NCBI GenBank assembly: GCA_029961685.1
Contig: JARWKL010000011.1
Span: 6,574,501 to 6,638,500, forward strand
Length of the DNA stretch: 64,000 bases
Direction of reading: 5' to 3'
Source of the DNA: Aristolochia californica
Lineage: Eukaryota > Streptophyta > Magnoliopsida > Piperales > Aristolochiaceae
Shown here one piece after another: positions 50,441 through 63,663 of this stretch (position 1 is its first letter; every line of letters starts with the position of its first letter). The notes under the pieces were generated by a model. It ran no database searches. It saw only the letters and a program-made list of their open reading frames with translations, and was not told the origin of the DNA. A program made the translations under genes and the position numbers.

Positions 50441-52742
50441 AATTCTCCGTGATGTAGTTGTTTGCTCAGAGTAAATATATTCCAGAGTTGGGTAATTGTG
50501 TACATAAGTGTGAACTGCCATCTATTTATGCTTCTTGTTAGAGGAGAAGCTGTGCTGTAAGTTATCCAGAATGGAAACCTATTGCTCTATCCAGAAAAAC
50601 TACATTGACAGTTACTTTATGTTAGTTAAATATGATTCCTCTTCGTTAGTACACAATTTGGTTGATGATATTTTCAGCTGTTTTATAATCTATATACAGC
50701 TTGGAAGATGGCATCAAATCCCTCTCAGTTGATGTTTATCATTCTTTTTTCTTCATAGACTAAATATCTTGGCTAATTATTTTTGTTCTTTGTTATTTTT
50801 ATGCAATTATTTTTTATCGTGGATGTCTGAAATAAACCATGAAAGGACCTTTGTCGTCCAATGTCTTTAAATTCTTCAGTAGCTGTCTTAAAGAAGGTCT
50901 ATCAATCCTGGACTGAAGTTTTGTAGGTTGGATTGGGTTCTACCAGACCTGGTGCTTCTACCGAAGAGGAGGAACGGCCACCTAACAGGAAAACAAGATC
51001 ATTGGTTATAGAAGTAAGGTGAAGACCTTTTCCTTCTGAAAACAAGACTTTTTCATGTTTCAGGGACTCCATATTTAAATAAATAATTGTTCAAAATAAG
51101 CAAATAGATGTCTCTTGCAAATTCAATTAAAACCTGTCCTTATTCTAATGCTAATCTTACTATAAAGAGAGGGGAAGAAGGTTAGTAATTTTGGGTTAGT
51201 CATGGAGAGATTTATTCCAAATGAATTGTTAGATATTGAAAAATGGTTCTATATGAATGGTATATCACAGTGACTTATTGATCGATGGACTGATCGATTG
51301 ATATATTACTGGTCCAGAAAAGTTAAGTTGATCGATGGAAGTATAGTTTTATGCTCTGCCCATTTACCCAAGCAAAAACCTTGCTAATACTTCCCAAGTC
51401 AACTATTACAGGCTTTCTCCCTGTGGGTGCTTGACAAATAAAATTACAGTCCACTCTTAACAAATAATGCTATATAATTCATATTGACCCTCAAGTTGAT
51501 ATGAAACATATGAAGAAATGATCACCTTGTACCAAGTCAAGAGCTTACTAACAAGAATGAGCCATCCAATCTTGTTGCTCTTTGATGAGAAATCTTTGTA
51601 GGAGATCCCCCCCATTCCCCTCCACCTCCATCCTCCTACTATGAGGTCCTACAAGGATAAACCAAAAGTGATGGAGGGAGTGAGTAGTTTTATCAAATTT
51701 CAAATGTTACTTTCAGATTCTAAGTTCACTAAAACAATTAAATCATGCAAATGATAGATTACCACAAAAAAAAAAACAACAGATTTGTAGTGGTTTACAA
51801 CCCAAAAGCAAGCAAAGTGTTTGCACCTCATAGTTAAATCCGTTATTTAATAGCATAACGACATCTACAATAATAAACCTGTAGGGTCCAAATTACTATA
51901 CTTGCCCAACATTTGGGACTTCTGTTCAACGGTAACTAGGTACAAACTCCTAAACCCGTTTGAGATATTTCTCAATAGTTACCAATAGACTTATCTATGT
52001 CAAGATAGTTACCAATAGACTTATCTATGTCAAGATTAGTTTACGATACAATAAGGATCCCTTGCTTTTCAAATTAAGTACAAGAAAAGTACACCCAATC
52101 CTAAATGATATTACCAGAGTAATTAGTAGGTCAATTTAATCTTAAATAAGTGATTTCTGAGTATACGTTCAATGATATTTGTGAAACTCAATATTTAGAG
52201 TTTAAATATAGACTCATAACCAAAGCACAATTGAAGTCAAATCAATTGGTTTCAAAATAGGCTCAATCAGGTTCAGAACGAAAAACTCCCATGTACACTC
52301 AAAATTTTTAAAATCATAGGTTTGAGTACTTAGTATATTTAAAAAATACTTCCTTGTGTTGGCATTTTTTAAATTATTTGAAAATCACTAAGCAATAAAC
52401 ATGCAAAGAGAGTTTCTTTTTTATTGTGGTAGGCTTGGTGAATAGTGTCGGGTATGAAATCACTTAAATAGATGAGATCAGATCGTCTAAAAACTACCCG
52501 TTTAAAAAGTCATTTCTCCTTGAAAATGATACTTTGTCATGTTGAAAAAAATATCCAAATAGATTGTAAAATCTTTGAAACAATAATGTAAATTCATTTA
52601 GAAATTATGGTGACATATGTTAGCCGAATTGAATCTAAGAAGCCCTTCTTGCTCTTTATCTTGGAGCTAGTCATTTGGTCGATTGGAGTTTGGTTGGTTG
52701 ATTTTCATAACTTGCTTCTTTATCATTTCTTTAAGGTGTTTG
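50441..52742. other. Protease 3' flank and intergenic DNA
   Basis: 3' untranslated sequence of the protease is expected within the first few hundred bases. 51262-51345 is a fragment of the SIRE-like LTR (matches 55276-55345: ACTTATTGATCGATGGACTG). 51975-52034 is a 30-bp unit repeated twice. No gene supported. Confidence 0.5.
51975..52034. repeat. Tandem duplication, 30-bp unit
   Basis: Two identical units starting ATAGTTACCAATAGAC and ending TATGTCAAG. Confidence 0.95.
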
Positions 52743-53187
52743 TGTTAGGAATTAGATACCCTAATTCAAAACTAACGAGAGCAATAATAATAATCGCAGA
52801 AGAAGAAAAACCAAGCACGAAAACACACACAAGATTTATACAGGTTCACCTCAAGGTGAGATTACGTCCTATCTTCCGCCGCTGCAGTAATTTACTATGA
52901 AGATGAGATAGTTTACAAGAGAAATCGCACACCTAAAAGTGTTTTTCTCTAACCTCTCAGAATAACAACTGATGATGCTTCTTTTGAATGACAAAACCCT
53001 AATAGCGGGACCCCAAGTATAAAGAGAAAATTAGGGCAACCACAATACAAGAGTAACATTTCCAAACTGCCCTTAATGAGACATCAGTTAATATATCATG
53101 GACCTGGCGGGGGCTCCATCCCCAGACCCCAAGTTGATCCGCGTACCGACTCAGCATAAGGCGTTAATTAAGCTCCACAACTTAACA
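52743..53187 (-). repeat. Solo LTR, Copia-like family C, copy 1
   Basis: 445 bp from TGTTAGGAATTAG to CTTAACA. On the - strand it carries promoter-like and leader sequence (TATAAATCTTGTGTGTG, CTCACCTTGAGGTGAACC). Flanked by GTTTG (52738-52742) and ATTTG (53188-53192), a 4/5 target duplication. Orientation is inferred from the TATA-like block. Confidence 0.8.
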
Positions 53188-53350
53188 ATTTGATCTACAT
53201 ACCAAATGATCACTTACAATGCATTTTCTCTCTCTTCTTGTTTAGACAAAGTCTCTATCTAATTGGTTGGTCTCCTTTGATGTTCCTTCTTTCCTTCTAG
53301 CCAATATTGCATGGGCTGTTTAGTTGGGGTAGGTCAGTTATTTAGCCTTC

Positions 53351-53849
53351 TGTTATGAATTAAACGCTCTAATTCTAAATTAAAAAAATAATAATAATAA
53401 TTGCGGAAGAAAGGTAAAGCAAACACAAAAATAAACAACAAGATTTATACAAGTTCACCTCAAGGTGAGACTATGTCTTGTCTTCCGCCGCTGTAGTAAT
53501 CTACTATAAAGATGAAATAGTTTACAAGAAATATCGTACACACTTACAAGTGTTTTCTCTAACCTCTCTCAGGCTACAACTCCAACTACTTCTCGGTGAT
53601 GATAAACCCTAATAGCGGCGCCTCTCAATTATAATGAGAAAATTAGGGAAACCGCGATACAAGAGTAAAATCTCCAAAATACCCTTAATGAAACAACATT
53701 TAATATATCGTGGATCGGGCGAGGGCTCCGCCCCACACCCCCGGGAGGGGGGTTTCCCGCCCCCTTCCAACTCCCACGGTGACTTACTGTGAATGTCGAT
53801 CCGCATACCGACTCAGCATAGGGCGTTGATTAGGCTCCACAACTTAACA
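53351..53849 (-). repeat. Solo LTR, Copia-like family C, copy 2
   Basis: 499 bp, TGTTATGAATTAAACG to CTTAACA, similar to copy 1 throughout but with an extra GC-rich block around 53735-53790. Perfect target duplication CCTTC at 53346-53350 and 53850-53854. Confidence 0.88.
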
Positions 53850-54163
53850 CCTTCTCTGTTGTTTTCCTTTCATTGTGCCTTTGTATGCTTTTCCCATTCA
53901 GATATCCAGGCGTACGATTACAAAAAAAATTCTTTTATCTCTCTGGTCGTTCAATTGAGTAGCTGATGTATGATTGGCCTTTGTTGTTTCTTTGGACAAC
54001 TATTTAGCCTTAATGCATGTCCGCTTGATAGTGCATGGGCTGCCTAGACGGGTGTGTGACCAATTTTCTTTCCAAGTCTTTTGTGCCCAAGTTGCTCATT
54101 TAAATTTCAGAGATAGTTTCTATATTTTTTATCACCAAAATTAAATTTATGAGGATCTTTAAA

Positions 54164-55250
54164 CCAACAATCTTCCCCTTTTTTATCATGAAAAATATTG
54201 ATTGAGCAATAAAAAATCTTCCTACTAAAGAGTAATCAATGGATGCATGAATAAGCAAACTCTCCTTGACTTTGCTCCTCCTTAGTTTACTATTGGTTAT
54301 TTTGAGCTGAGATTTTTGTTGCCTTAAGCTTGGATATTCTCCTCCTTTTGGTATCATCAAAATTATAGAATGTAAATGAGGATGGATGAGAAAAAATCTT
54401 TGTATTTCATTAAAAACATTGTATGCATATTTTGCAATACAAAGCAACCACATCTTACATAGGACAATCTTGGGTTGTTGGAGATATCCATGTTGGCCCA
54501 TGTGGCTTCTCAAGAAGGGGGTAAATTGAGATATTCAAATTAAAATTGAATTATGTGTGTGATTAAAAATTCATGCATAGAAGCAATTCAATGTAAAGTA
54601 TAACATGCACACACCATAGGGACAAATAAATATTTTTGTTGTTGATGTTCCCTAGTAGTAGTCATCGCCCAAGAACTTTTTTTTGGGGGAATTTGCACTA
54701 TATGATCTAATAGTTGTAAAAATACAAAAGAGATTTTGGGTCTCATTGGTCACATGTAGCTCAATACACGATTTCTACAACGCCAATCTTCCCAAGAGAT
54801 TGATGCTAGATTCTAGCTCTTGCTAGGCCTTTTTATCTAGGTTAACAGGTTCTAGATGAACCTTTCACAAAAACATAAAAAGAAAGGGAAAAAGTTACAC
54901 CCTTACATGGAGAGATACTTCTCCTTGAGAAAGTTCCTCCTCTTTGTAGCATGTTGAGAAATGATCAAGGAGTTTGGACTATTATGAATGCAAGGATGAT
55001 TGAAAGAGAATACAGATTTCAAAGAGTGTGACTCTCTCTCTTTTACTCTAAAGCAATTTTGATGGAAAATTGAAAGAAAAATAGTATTGGTTTGAAGATA
55101 TGCCAATTAATGCTCATTCACTTTTTTACTCACGGTTTAGTGGGGTATTTATAGCTTCCCCAACTCAAACTAGCCGTTATTTGCCCTTTTTAAAAAATCA
55201 ATACTTTGATTGAATGATCATTGCAAAGTGATTGATTGGTCAATCAATCA
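54164..55250 (-). mobile_element. - strand SIRE-like remnant: 5' LTR part, short internal, PPT
   Basis: 55250 down to 54491 is the reverse complement of the SIRE-like LTR 3' half, including its CTTGAG..GGGCCAACA end. About 320 bp of internal sequence follows on the - strand, then a polypurine tract (AAAAAAGGGGAAGAT, 54184-54170) and TGTTGG at 54169, the start of a second LTR that is soon lost. The coding region is entirely deleted. Confidence 0.7.
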
Positions 55251-57958
55251 TAACAACTACTTTTCTGATAAACAGTAACTTATTGATCGATGGACTGATC
55301 GATTAATATATTACCGTTGGTCTAGAAAAGTTAAGTTTATTGATCATTGATAAGGGTATGATTGATGAATCAAAATCGATAAACCCACATTGGCAAAGCC
55401 TTTAAAGCATGACTGATCATCCAAAATGTTGCCAGATAAGTTTATAAAGCATGATCAAACATACACTATTACATGATCGATCATCAAAAACACTGCATAG
55501 CCATTTCTATAAAGCCTGCTCGATCAATCGAAATAGGTTGATTGATCAATGCGTTTCCTAAAGGTTGAAAAATAGTTGATTGATCAACAAGCTTGGGGAA
55601 CATAAAAAGTATAGCCGTTATACATGGTGATCAATCATGCCTTCCAAATGATTGATCAACACTTTTTGTAAATTTTTGTAAAAGGCAAAAAAAAAAAATT
55701 GTTAATTTGGCTGGAAACTTATAAATAGACCCCCAAACTCTTTGGGGGAATATTAAGTGAGCATTTATTAGAAATTCAAATCATTGAAGTAGCCTATTCA
55801 TTTGAAATATTCACACAAACCCATTTTGAGAGAAAAGAGCTATGTACTTAGCAAAAATTGCATTCATCTCTCAAATCACTCAACATTCCTAGCATTCAAG
55901 CTCATCCACTTCAACTCAAGCGGTCAAGGGTAAAAAAATCTAGAATAAGCTTACTCATTGCCCAATATGATGAATTTAAAATAAAAATGGGTGAGTGAGT
56001 AGCTCACATGAACTTTAGGTTCACTCATAGCTTAAATGAGTTGAACATTCTTGGGGAGGAAACTTCCCTATATAGGAAAAAACGGTAAGCTTCTCAAGGC
56101 ACTTCCCAAGTCATGAGACATGAGGAAGACCGCTAGTCATGAGAATGTGAAGTTTAGATCCATGAGCTCGGAAGTGGGTATCCTTCCCAGTTATGAGATG
56201 GAATTGGAAGAAAAAGAAAAAGAACAACCTAGGAAGAAAAATATTACTGTTAAGGTAAAATCCGATGAAGGTTATAGTGAAGAAAACTTCGATGAAGTGA
56301 GATTCATTTTAGAAGATGCAATTAAGATGTAACTTTGAAAAATGTATTGGAAGTCTAGTTCAAGGAAAATAAGAAGAAAAACTTTAAAATAACTGATGTT
56401 TGTTTTGAGTGTAGAAAAGCAAGGCATAAAAGAAACACATGTTTGAATCTAGAAGTACGAACCCCATCCTCAAGTATGGATCCCAAGAACAAGAAGACGA
56501 AGGTCTTGATCTTAGGAAGCAATTGAGGAAGAATCCAGCCCGTCGAAGAAGAAGAGAGTGACATAGGATTCCTGGCATTCGTGAATGAAGATTTCACTAT
56601 ATTGGAAGAGGTAAATGATTCCGACTATGAAAATGAACTTGAGATGTTACTTGAGAAATCAAATCTTAGTTTGAATAGATATAAAAAAAATATGACATCC
56701 AAAAACATGAGGTAGCCAAGCTCAAGGGTGAGTTGACTGCTTTGAAGGAATCAAATAAAAGCTACATGACTCATGGTTCAAGGTGTGATAGATTTGATTT
56801 TGGAAAGAAATGTATAGAACTAGAACAAAAACTCAAAGTCCTATCATCTCAAAAGAGCACACCTAGGAGTAACCATGGGAGAAAAAAAGAGAAACAGGGA
56901 CAAAGATTTACTCCCATTTTTCATACTAGATGCCACTAATGCAACAAATTGGGCCACTATTCCCACATTTGTGAAATGAAATTGCAAATGTCATCAAACG
57001 AAAGTGGGTACCCAAAATAACCGAAAGCATTGAGGTAACTCATCAATCTCTAGGAAACCAAACTTGAAAACCTAAAGTAATTAGTGGAGCTAATGTTTTC
57101 CCAAAGGAACCCAACTTAATTGGGACCTCGAAGGGATGATCCTTTTTCTTTGTTTATAGGTTTGTTTCTGAGCTAAGGCACCAAAGAACGTAAGAATTTT
57201 GGATAGTGGGTGCTCAAGGCACATGACCGATTATAAGAACAAGTTTTTAGAACTTACATTGAAAGATGGAGGTCATGTTACTTTAGGAGACAATAGTAAA
57301 GGTACCGTCAAAGGAATTTGAAAACTAGTTTCATCAAACTCTTTCATTTCTTATGTTTATTATGTAGAAGGGTTGATGCATGATTTATTTAGCATTAGTC
57401 AATTTTGTAATAAAGACAATGTAGTCTGATTTGGAAAAGATAATTTCATAGTAAATAATGAAAATGATTAAAATTTTCTAGAGGTTCATAGGGTAAAAAC
57501 CTCTATGTTGTTAACATCATTGACTTTACCCTCTACTAGTGCTATATGTTTGAGTGCAAAAATAGACTAGTCTTGGTTATGACACAAAAGGTAAGGACAT
57601 ATAGGAATAGACTCCTTGAGTGAATTAGTAAGAAAAAAAATAATGAGAGGACTACCGAATCAAAAAAAATTTAGGAAAAAATCTTTTGATGCTTGCCAAC
57701 TTGGAGAGCAACAAAAGTCATCACTCCAATCCAAAAATGTAAATTACTAGACCTCTTAAACTAATCGACATGGACTTAGTTGGACCTACCTATACCTTAA
57801 GCCTAAGCAAGAAGTGTTTCATCCTTGTGGTTGTGGATGACTATTCTAGGTTCACATGGGTAAATTTTCTAGCGAACAGATGATGCATTTTCAGCTTTTG
57901 CTAAATTATGTGAAAAAGTGCAAAAGGAACAAGGCTATAGTATTATCAAAATTAGGAG
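55251..57958 (+). pseudogene. SIRE/Maximus-type Copia remnant: LTR part, gag, protease, integrase start
   Basis: An LTR portion (to about 55930) is joined to the middle of gag by deletion. Gag (55930-56600) reads FTHSLNELNILGEE, then LPSYEMELEEKEKEQPRKKN and a zinc knuckle CFECRKARHKRNTC (CX2CX4HX4C). A second knuckle near 56934 has the right spacing but a stop inside it. Retropepsin at 57200-57330 (LDSGCSRHMT, VTLGDNSKG). The pre-integrase region near 57590-57720 (LGHIGIDSLSEL) and integrase start (LVVVDDYSRFTWVNFL) follow. It ends at IKIRSD, where another element begins. Many stops. Confidence 0.85.
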
Positions 57959-60406
57959 TGATTATTAAGAGACACCCACGTGTGTAGGGGTGACATGGCT
58001 AGTAAATAAGGAGGAGAAATTTTGATCAAGATGACATAAAATTGTAATCATGCAAGATGGTGTATGTCCTCTTATGTCCTTTTCCTTTTGAAGTATGTAG
58101 CCCTAAGGGCATTGTAGTCATTGTAAACACCTTCACACAACTATATATATAACCTCAAGGCATGGGGTAGAACATTCAAGCCTCTTCCTCTTGGCTCAAA
58201 TTCGTCCATATACCTCTCTCTCTTTCCCTCTTCCTTCTCTCTTCTCTCTGAAAAGCTAGAATTCCTCTCTTCTCTCCATCTCTTGAGATCTCTTGAGTTT
58301 ATGTGTTGGTCCTAGAAATCAAAATGGTATCAGAGTGGGCAAAGATATGAGATAGAAAAGGATAAGAAGATGGAGAATAAAAGGAGGAGGAAGAAGAAGA
58401 AAACAAAAAAGAAAAATAAAAAATAGGAGTTTCTCGATTTTTCGCAAGTCTTATTTCTCAATTTCTGTTTTTCATTAGATGTGTCACTCTCTTACCGTAT
58501 GTTTCCTATAGAAAATTATATAGACATGGAAATATCTTTGAGTCTAGTAGCCAACTCAAAATGAATCGTTGAAATCATATTTTTTTAGAAAGAGAAATCG
58601 ATAACTGAAGCAGGAACGGTCAAGCAACAGAAAAGATTCTTGTAGCAGCAGAAAGTCTCAAATTCCTAAATAGTTTGAACCAACATTATTGAGGATTTCT
58701 ATTTATAATTATATGTAAAAATAAAGCTATGTGATTCTTCTTTCTACCTAAATAAACAATTTCTCAATCTGATATTTCTAGAGAGGGACATCCATATTGG
58801 AAGAATCAAAGGTCATATTAATATACTGTTGCACGCAAAGATCTGAATTTAAACCGAATTTTTTGCTTAACTTTTTGAGTTGCTATCAATATTTTACCAA
58901 CTTGAGTATTTTTTCTTCATTAAAAGTATTCTTTTATCTCATATTACATTAGTTTCCTTAAGAGAAGTCTTTCCCATTATGAGTTCAGTTTCCTTTTTTT
59001 GACAAAGTCTGAAATTTTTGAATTAGAAAGTCTTGTTTGTCGATTCCAAATTTCAAATATTTGTCTCCTACAACCTCTCTCATTCTAAAAATTATCTCTT
59101 GAATATTTTCTTATCAAATTGGTCAAATTGTGTTAAAAAGTAATTGCCTTATATGAGAAGTCTATGTTTAGAAAGTTTCCATTATTATGTTTCATCTCAG
59201 AACTTTCTTATTGGTTTTTTTTAATTTTCCTTAATCATCATGTTCACAGAGGAATTATTTTCTTACCTCCCTCTTGAGTAAAACCTGACCCTCTTTTATC
59301 CATCTATTGATCTAAAAGCGCCTCCTTCTTACTTGGAAGTATGAAGAACTACATTGTGTGCCTCCTTCATTTTGAAGTATGAGAGTTGCTATCTTTTTAT
59401 TCACACCTTTAATTCCTCAAAATATTTTCTTTAATTTATTTTTATTTTCATCATTTTGAATCAATGTCTATAGACCCACTACCTAAAAGTATAGGAGTCT
59501 GCCCAACATCCAGCTTGATTCAAATCTTTTTATTCTTCACCCAAGAGGTGTTTTTTGTTTGAGCTACCCCTAGAAAGTGAGTAGTCTCTTTGTTGTGCCC
59601 TAATGACCGGTTGTTTTTCCGCCATTGAAATTGAACGGAGTGTGTTTCAGACTAAGACCATTTAACTAGAGTATGGAGTTTTGTTGTATGGCTAACACTA
59701 TTTTTTCTTCTCTCACCAGTATGTTATGCAAACTAGGTCTCTTGGTAAATAACAAAGAGATCCCTAACTTGAGGGGGAGAAGTAGAAGAATAAATACAAG
59801 AAAGAAGTAACCAACAATGAAGAATTCCACATGTTATGGTAATCAAAATTTATATGGCTAGAATATCCAAGTAAGGGGGAGACAAAATGAGAATAATATG
59901 AAAATTACAAGTAAGATGTGAGCAAGAACAAGATGAGTTAAAGCAAGTTAATAAAAAAAAATTCAAACACACAAGTTTGTTAACCAAGATTATTTGCAAG
60001 TGAATTTACAAACACTAGCTTGAGGGGGAGTGATAAGAGACACTCATGTGTATAGGGGTGGCATGACTAGTAAATAACAAAAACTTTCATAAAGATGACA
60101 TAAAATTGTAATTATGCAAGTTGGTGTATGTCATGTTATGTCTTTTTCTTTTTGAAGTATGTAGCCCTAAGGACATTATAGTCATTGTAAACACCTTCAC
60201 ACAACTATAAATATAGCCTCAAGGCTTGGGGTAGAGCATTCTATTCTCTTCCTCTTGGTTCTAGTTTGTCCATATGCTTCTCTCTCTTTTGCTCTTCCTC
60301 CACTCCATTGGTTTATCTCTCCTCTCTCCCAATAGATAGAATTCCTCTTTTCTCTCTTTCCCTTGAGAGATTTCTTGTGTTTATGTCTTGGCCCTAAACA
60401 TCAACA
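57959..60406 (+). mobile_element. Non-coding LTR element (LARD/TRIM-like, 2.4 kb)
   Basis: Direct LTRs at 57959-58324 (366 bp) and 60031-60406 (376 bp), with TGAT..AAGAGACAC starts and shared text (TGTAGCCCTAAGG, ACACCTTCACACAACTAT). Primer site TGGTATCAGAG at 58325-58335, polypurine tract CTTGAGGGGGAG at 60019-60030. The 1.7-kb interior has no gag or pol. No target duplication found, and SIRE integrase does not resume after it. Confidence 0.8.
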
Positions 60407-62816
60407 ATATACAAGTAATACATGTTAAAGAAACTTGATATTTATATCTTCTGTGTAAGTCAGATTTAAAAACAATATTTGTACAAATGATACAAAATTT
60501 ATCAATAATGGATTTGAAAACAAGGTGTTACGGTCCTGGATCTCACACGTGAGGAAGACGATGACGATGAATAAGAATGAGATGATTGAGCTGTAAAGGA
60601 AGCTCGACCTGGATCTCAAAGGGAGAATTCGACCTATTTACTCTAAGCTTACTCTAAATTAACTTTAATACTCAATGCTTGTGTTTCTCATTACTCTTAC
60701 CCCTTAAATAGGGTTCACCCGGTTAAGGTTTACAATAAAATATTCTAAAAATACCCCTAAAAATAAAATATTCCAAAAATACCCCTAAAAATAAAATATT
60801 CTAAAAATACCCCTATGACCTAAAACTGAAATAAAATAAAGTAAATTAAATAAAAAAACTAAAATAATAATATTATTGCATGCATAACATTTAATGTTAT
60901 TGCGTGCATAACACAAGGCCTTGTAGAAGAAAGGTAAAAAATTTGGATATTTAGTATTGATGACGAATTTTGTGAAAAACTTAAAAAGGTGATTATCTTA
61001 TTGTCACCTTTTGGTGAAAGTGGTTAAGTTTATTGATGGTATAAATGTACTTTCGTTGGGATTTGTACAAAATTCTATTCATCATGCTAAATTAATTATT
61101 GAGTCAAACTTCCCTCAAAAGTACAAGAAGTATCGAGATAGATAAACGATGGAAACAACATATCTCCCACAATTTACTTAAAGCAGATTGGTTTTAAACC
61201 CTAAGATCTTGTAAGAAAATCAGCAATCAAATGTGCTTCTTAAGTGTAGATCAACAGTATGAGATGTTGTGAATACCGTAATTGGATATTAGAACACATA
61301 TTCATATAATTGGTGAGCTTAAACCATATGAGACACAAATGAGACTATTTAGTACTAAAATGGTGATTGGACTAATAGAGGAATACCATCCAGGAATATA
61401 AATTTTATGTTAAGTCGTTACTAATTATTACTTTAGTTAATATATATGTTGATTGGTTGATGCATTTTGAGAGTGCTACTCCAACCCTTTAATGGATAGC
61501 AAAATGAATTTTGTCAAACTTGTGCATCATTTGGATGTGAAAGAAACTAGAGTATATTTGTTATCATCCATACAAAACTGAAAATTTGATTAAAGATGGA
61601 ACACTTAAATGATCTTGTCTATCTTTATTATGACATGAAGCTTAGGACCTGAAATACACAAGCATCAAGATATAGTATGAATAAGACTTATTGGCTCCTT
61701 GGACTATTGAGGTCCAATAGCTATTTTTTTTATGATGATGATAGATTCTGTATATGATTTTACTCATAGTTTGACACAGATCATGAAGATAATGAAGAAG
61801 AAAACCGTAGTACATGGTTCAAGCCAAACGACACTTTTTTAAGTATCTCAAGAGGAAACACCAATGGAGGTTATAGAGATAGAGACAATGAAAATGTGGT
61901 TGATAGAAATGAAGAACATCAAACTAAAAACAATGGATGCTTAAGTGGGTGGTTGTGTTTATTAGTAGCCACATGAAAGATATAATTCTAGTGAAACAAA
62001 TACTATCTTATCATCAACCCAAGAGACGTCACATAGGGCACCACCAGATCAACCTCAGCTAGAGACAACATTACATGTATCCTACATATGGAGGATTTAA
62101 CACATATACCATGTATTTAGGTATTATACTCAATATAGTGCACCCTAGCAAATAATTATAATTTGATAAATAACTATTCATTTAAACTTTGATCACAATC
62201 TTTTGGTCCACATCAATCATCTGAGCATTAGGTTTTGTTTAGTTTTGACTATTAGACATTTTGAAAGGTCAGTTTGACAATTTGATGTCATAGTATCCAA
62301 AAAATGACTTTATATTTGTGGTTCTTACATTATTAGAATTTTCATCTATATCTTTTTCTCTCTTTCCAAACAGTATTTAGAACCCACAAGACACTGAGTT
62401 TATGTGCTGAAAATCATTACAATATTTAGCTATTTATTTATAACGTGTTATATACCAAAATAAAAGGGTTAGGATTGGGTATAGGATCGACTGAGTTGAC
62501 TCAAGATTGATGAACACCAAGTCGGATCCCGATGCCGATTCTCAAAACCTTGAAATATATAACATCACCTCATTTTCTATCTATTTCCTAATTTGCTTAT
62601 GAGAACATTAGAGGCAACGAAGATATGGATCTGCCTCATCAAAATGGAACCAATACTGGTATTACAGGCAAATGCTTTATATAAGCTACTAAGATACTTC
62701 TTGAAAATAGTTCATATTAATAGTTTGTGAAGTAAAATTACTGCTTTAGGGAGTTTTAGTTAACCAATGTCTGACCTTATTCCATGTAGACTATTTCAGA
62801 AGCAACTTTGGATCAC
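60407..62816. other. AT-rich intergenic DNA
   Basis: No gene supported. Includes the 28-bp tandem repeat at 60736-60819 and scattered decayed transposon-like text that I could not assign. Confidence 0.4.
60736..60819. repeat. Tandem repeat, 28-bp unit, three copies
   Basis: Unit TAAAATATTCTAAAAATACC plus CCTAAAAA, starting at 60736, 60764 and 60792; copy 2 has one T-to-C change, copy 3 ends differently. Confidence 0.9.
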
Positions 62817-63663
62817 TTATTTTTGCCAACTTACACTACTTATAAGCTGAATTGACAGAACAAATGTCAAGCCTTCCTTCCCTTCAATTTTTGCTGACTG
62901 CACTTTCATAACAGAGGACACAAAACCATCACAAATTTCCTGCACCCAAAACAAGTGTGTGTCAGATTTGATGTGCCCAGCATTAGTAAGAAAAGGGCTA
63001 GCTTAACATTATGAAATATGAAACAAACCCAGGTGTAGACAACGGGGTAAATGATTTCTGGACCTACATAATGAACTGGCCCATGTTATAGAACATACTG
63101 AACAGTGAGGAGGCACTTCTTCCCTCTGCCTCCCACCTTGTATAAAGAGGAGGATATGTAAGAATGGTAAAATCCACTATAACAGGGAGGCTATGAAAGC
63201 CCCCCCAATGTATATGACCGGCCGTGACAAGACAGTTTTTCTTTTTTTACTTGCAAAAATTAAAAGATGAATACAACCATTTTGTATGACTTGTTTCTTA
63301 GGGTGAATACAACCCTAATTGGAAATACACCAAACATGTCTTATTTAGAATGATGGTTTTCTTTTTACAAAGTTTAAAGCAATAACTAAGTCAATCATAT
63401 ATTGCAACTATAATTTATGTGTAAAGAAATTTTACTTGGAATAGCTAATGATCTAATCAATCTGAATTTCTTTGGTTCTAGATCATAGATTTGTTTTATT
63501 TAATTGTTCTAGATGCTTTGTCCATGTAATGCAGGTGAGTGCTTGTATGCTTGCATACTTATCCAGCACATCATCATTGGGTTCAGGACCTTTGGCTACT
63601 ACCTGATCAAATGGATTAGAGAATTGGGTTCTCTTCACTTTGTGCAGATTGGATGGTAACACC
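62817..63663 (-). CDS. Possible last two exons of an unrecognised gene
   Basis: On the - strand, 63663-63603 reads NLHKVKRTQFSNPFDQ and ends at a CAG|GTAG donor; after a 663-bp intron with a GTGCAG acceptor, 62939-62817 reads EICDGFVSSVMKVQSAKIEG and ends in a TAA stop. The phases agree (both at codon borders) and the text looks protein-like, not transposon-like. I do not recognise the family. The 5' part would lie beyond the window. Confidence 0.35.

Noticed and set aside
53188..53350. Interior of a small LTR element between 52743 and 53849
   Set aside because: Each LTR has its own target duplication and the 163 bp has no primer site or polypurine tract, so two solo LTRs fit better.
61000..62100. 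Decayed transposase or pol in this stretch
   Set aside because: Scattered suggestive phrases but no motif I can place with confidence; left as unassigned.
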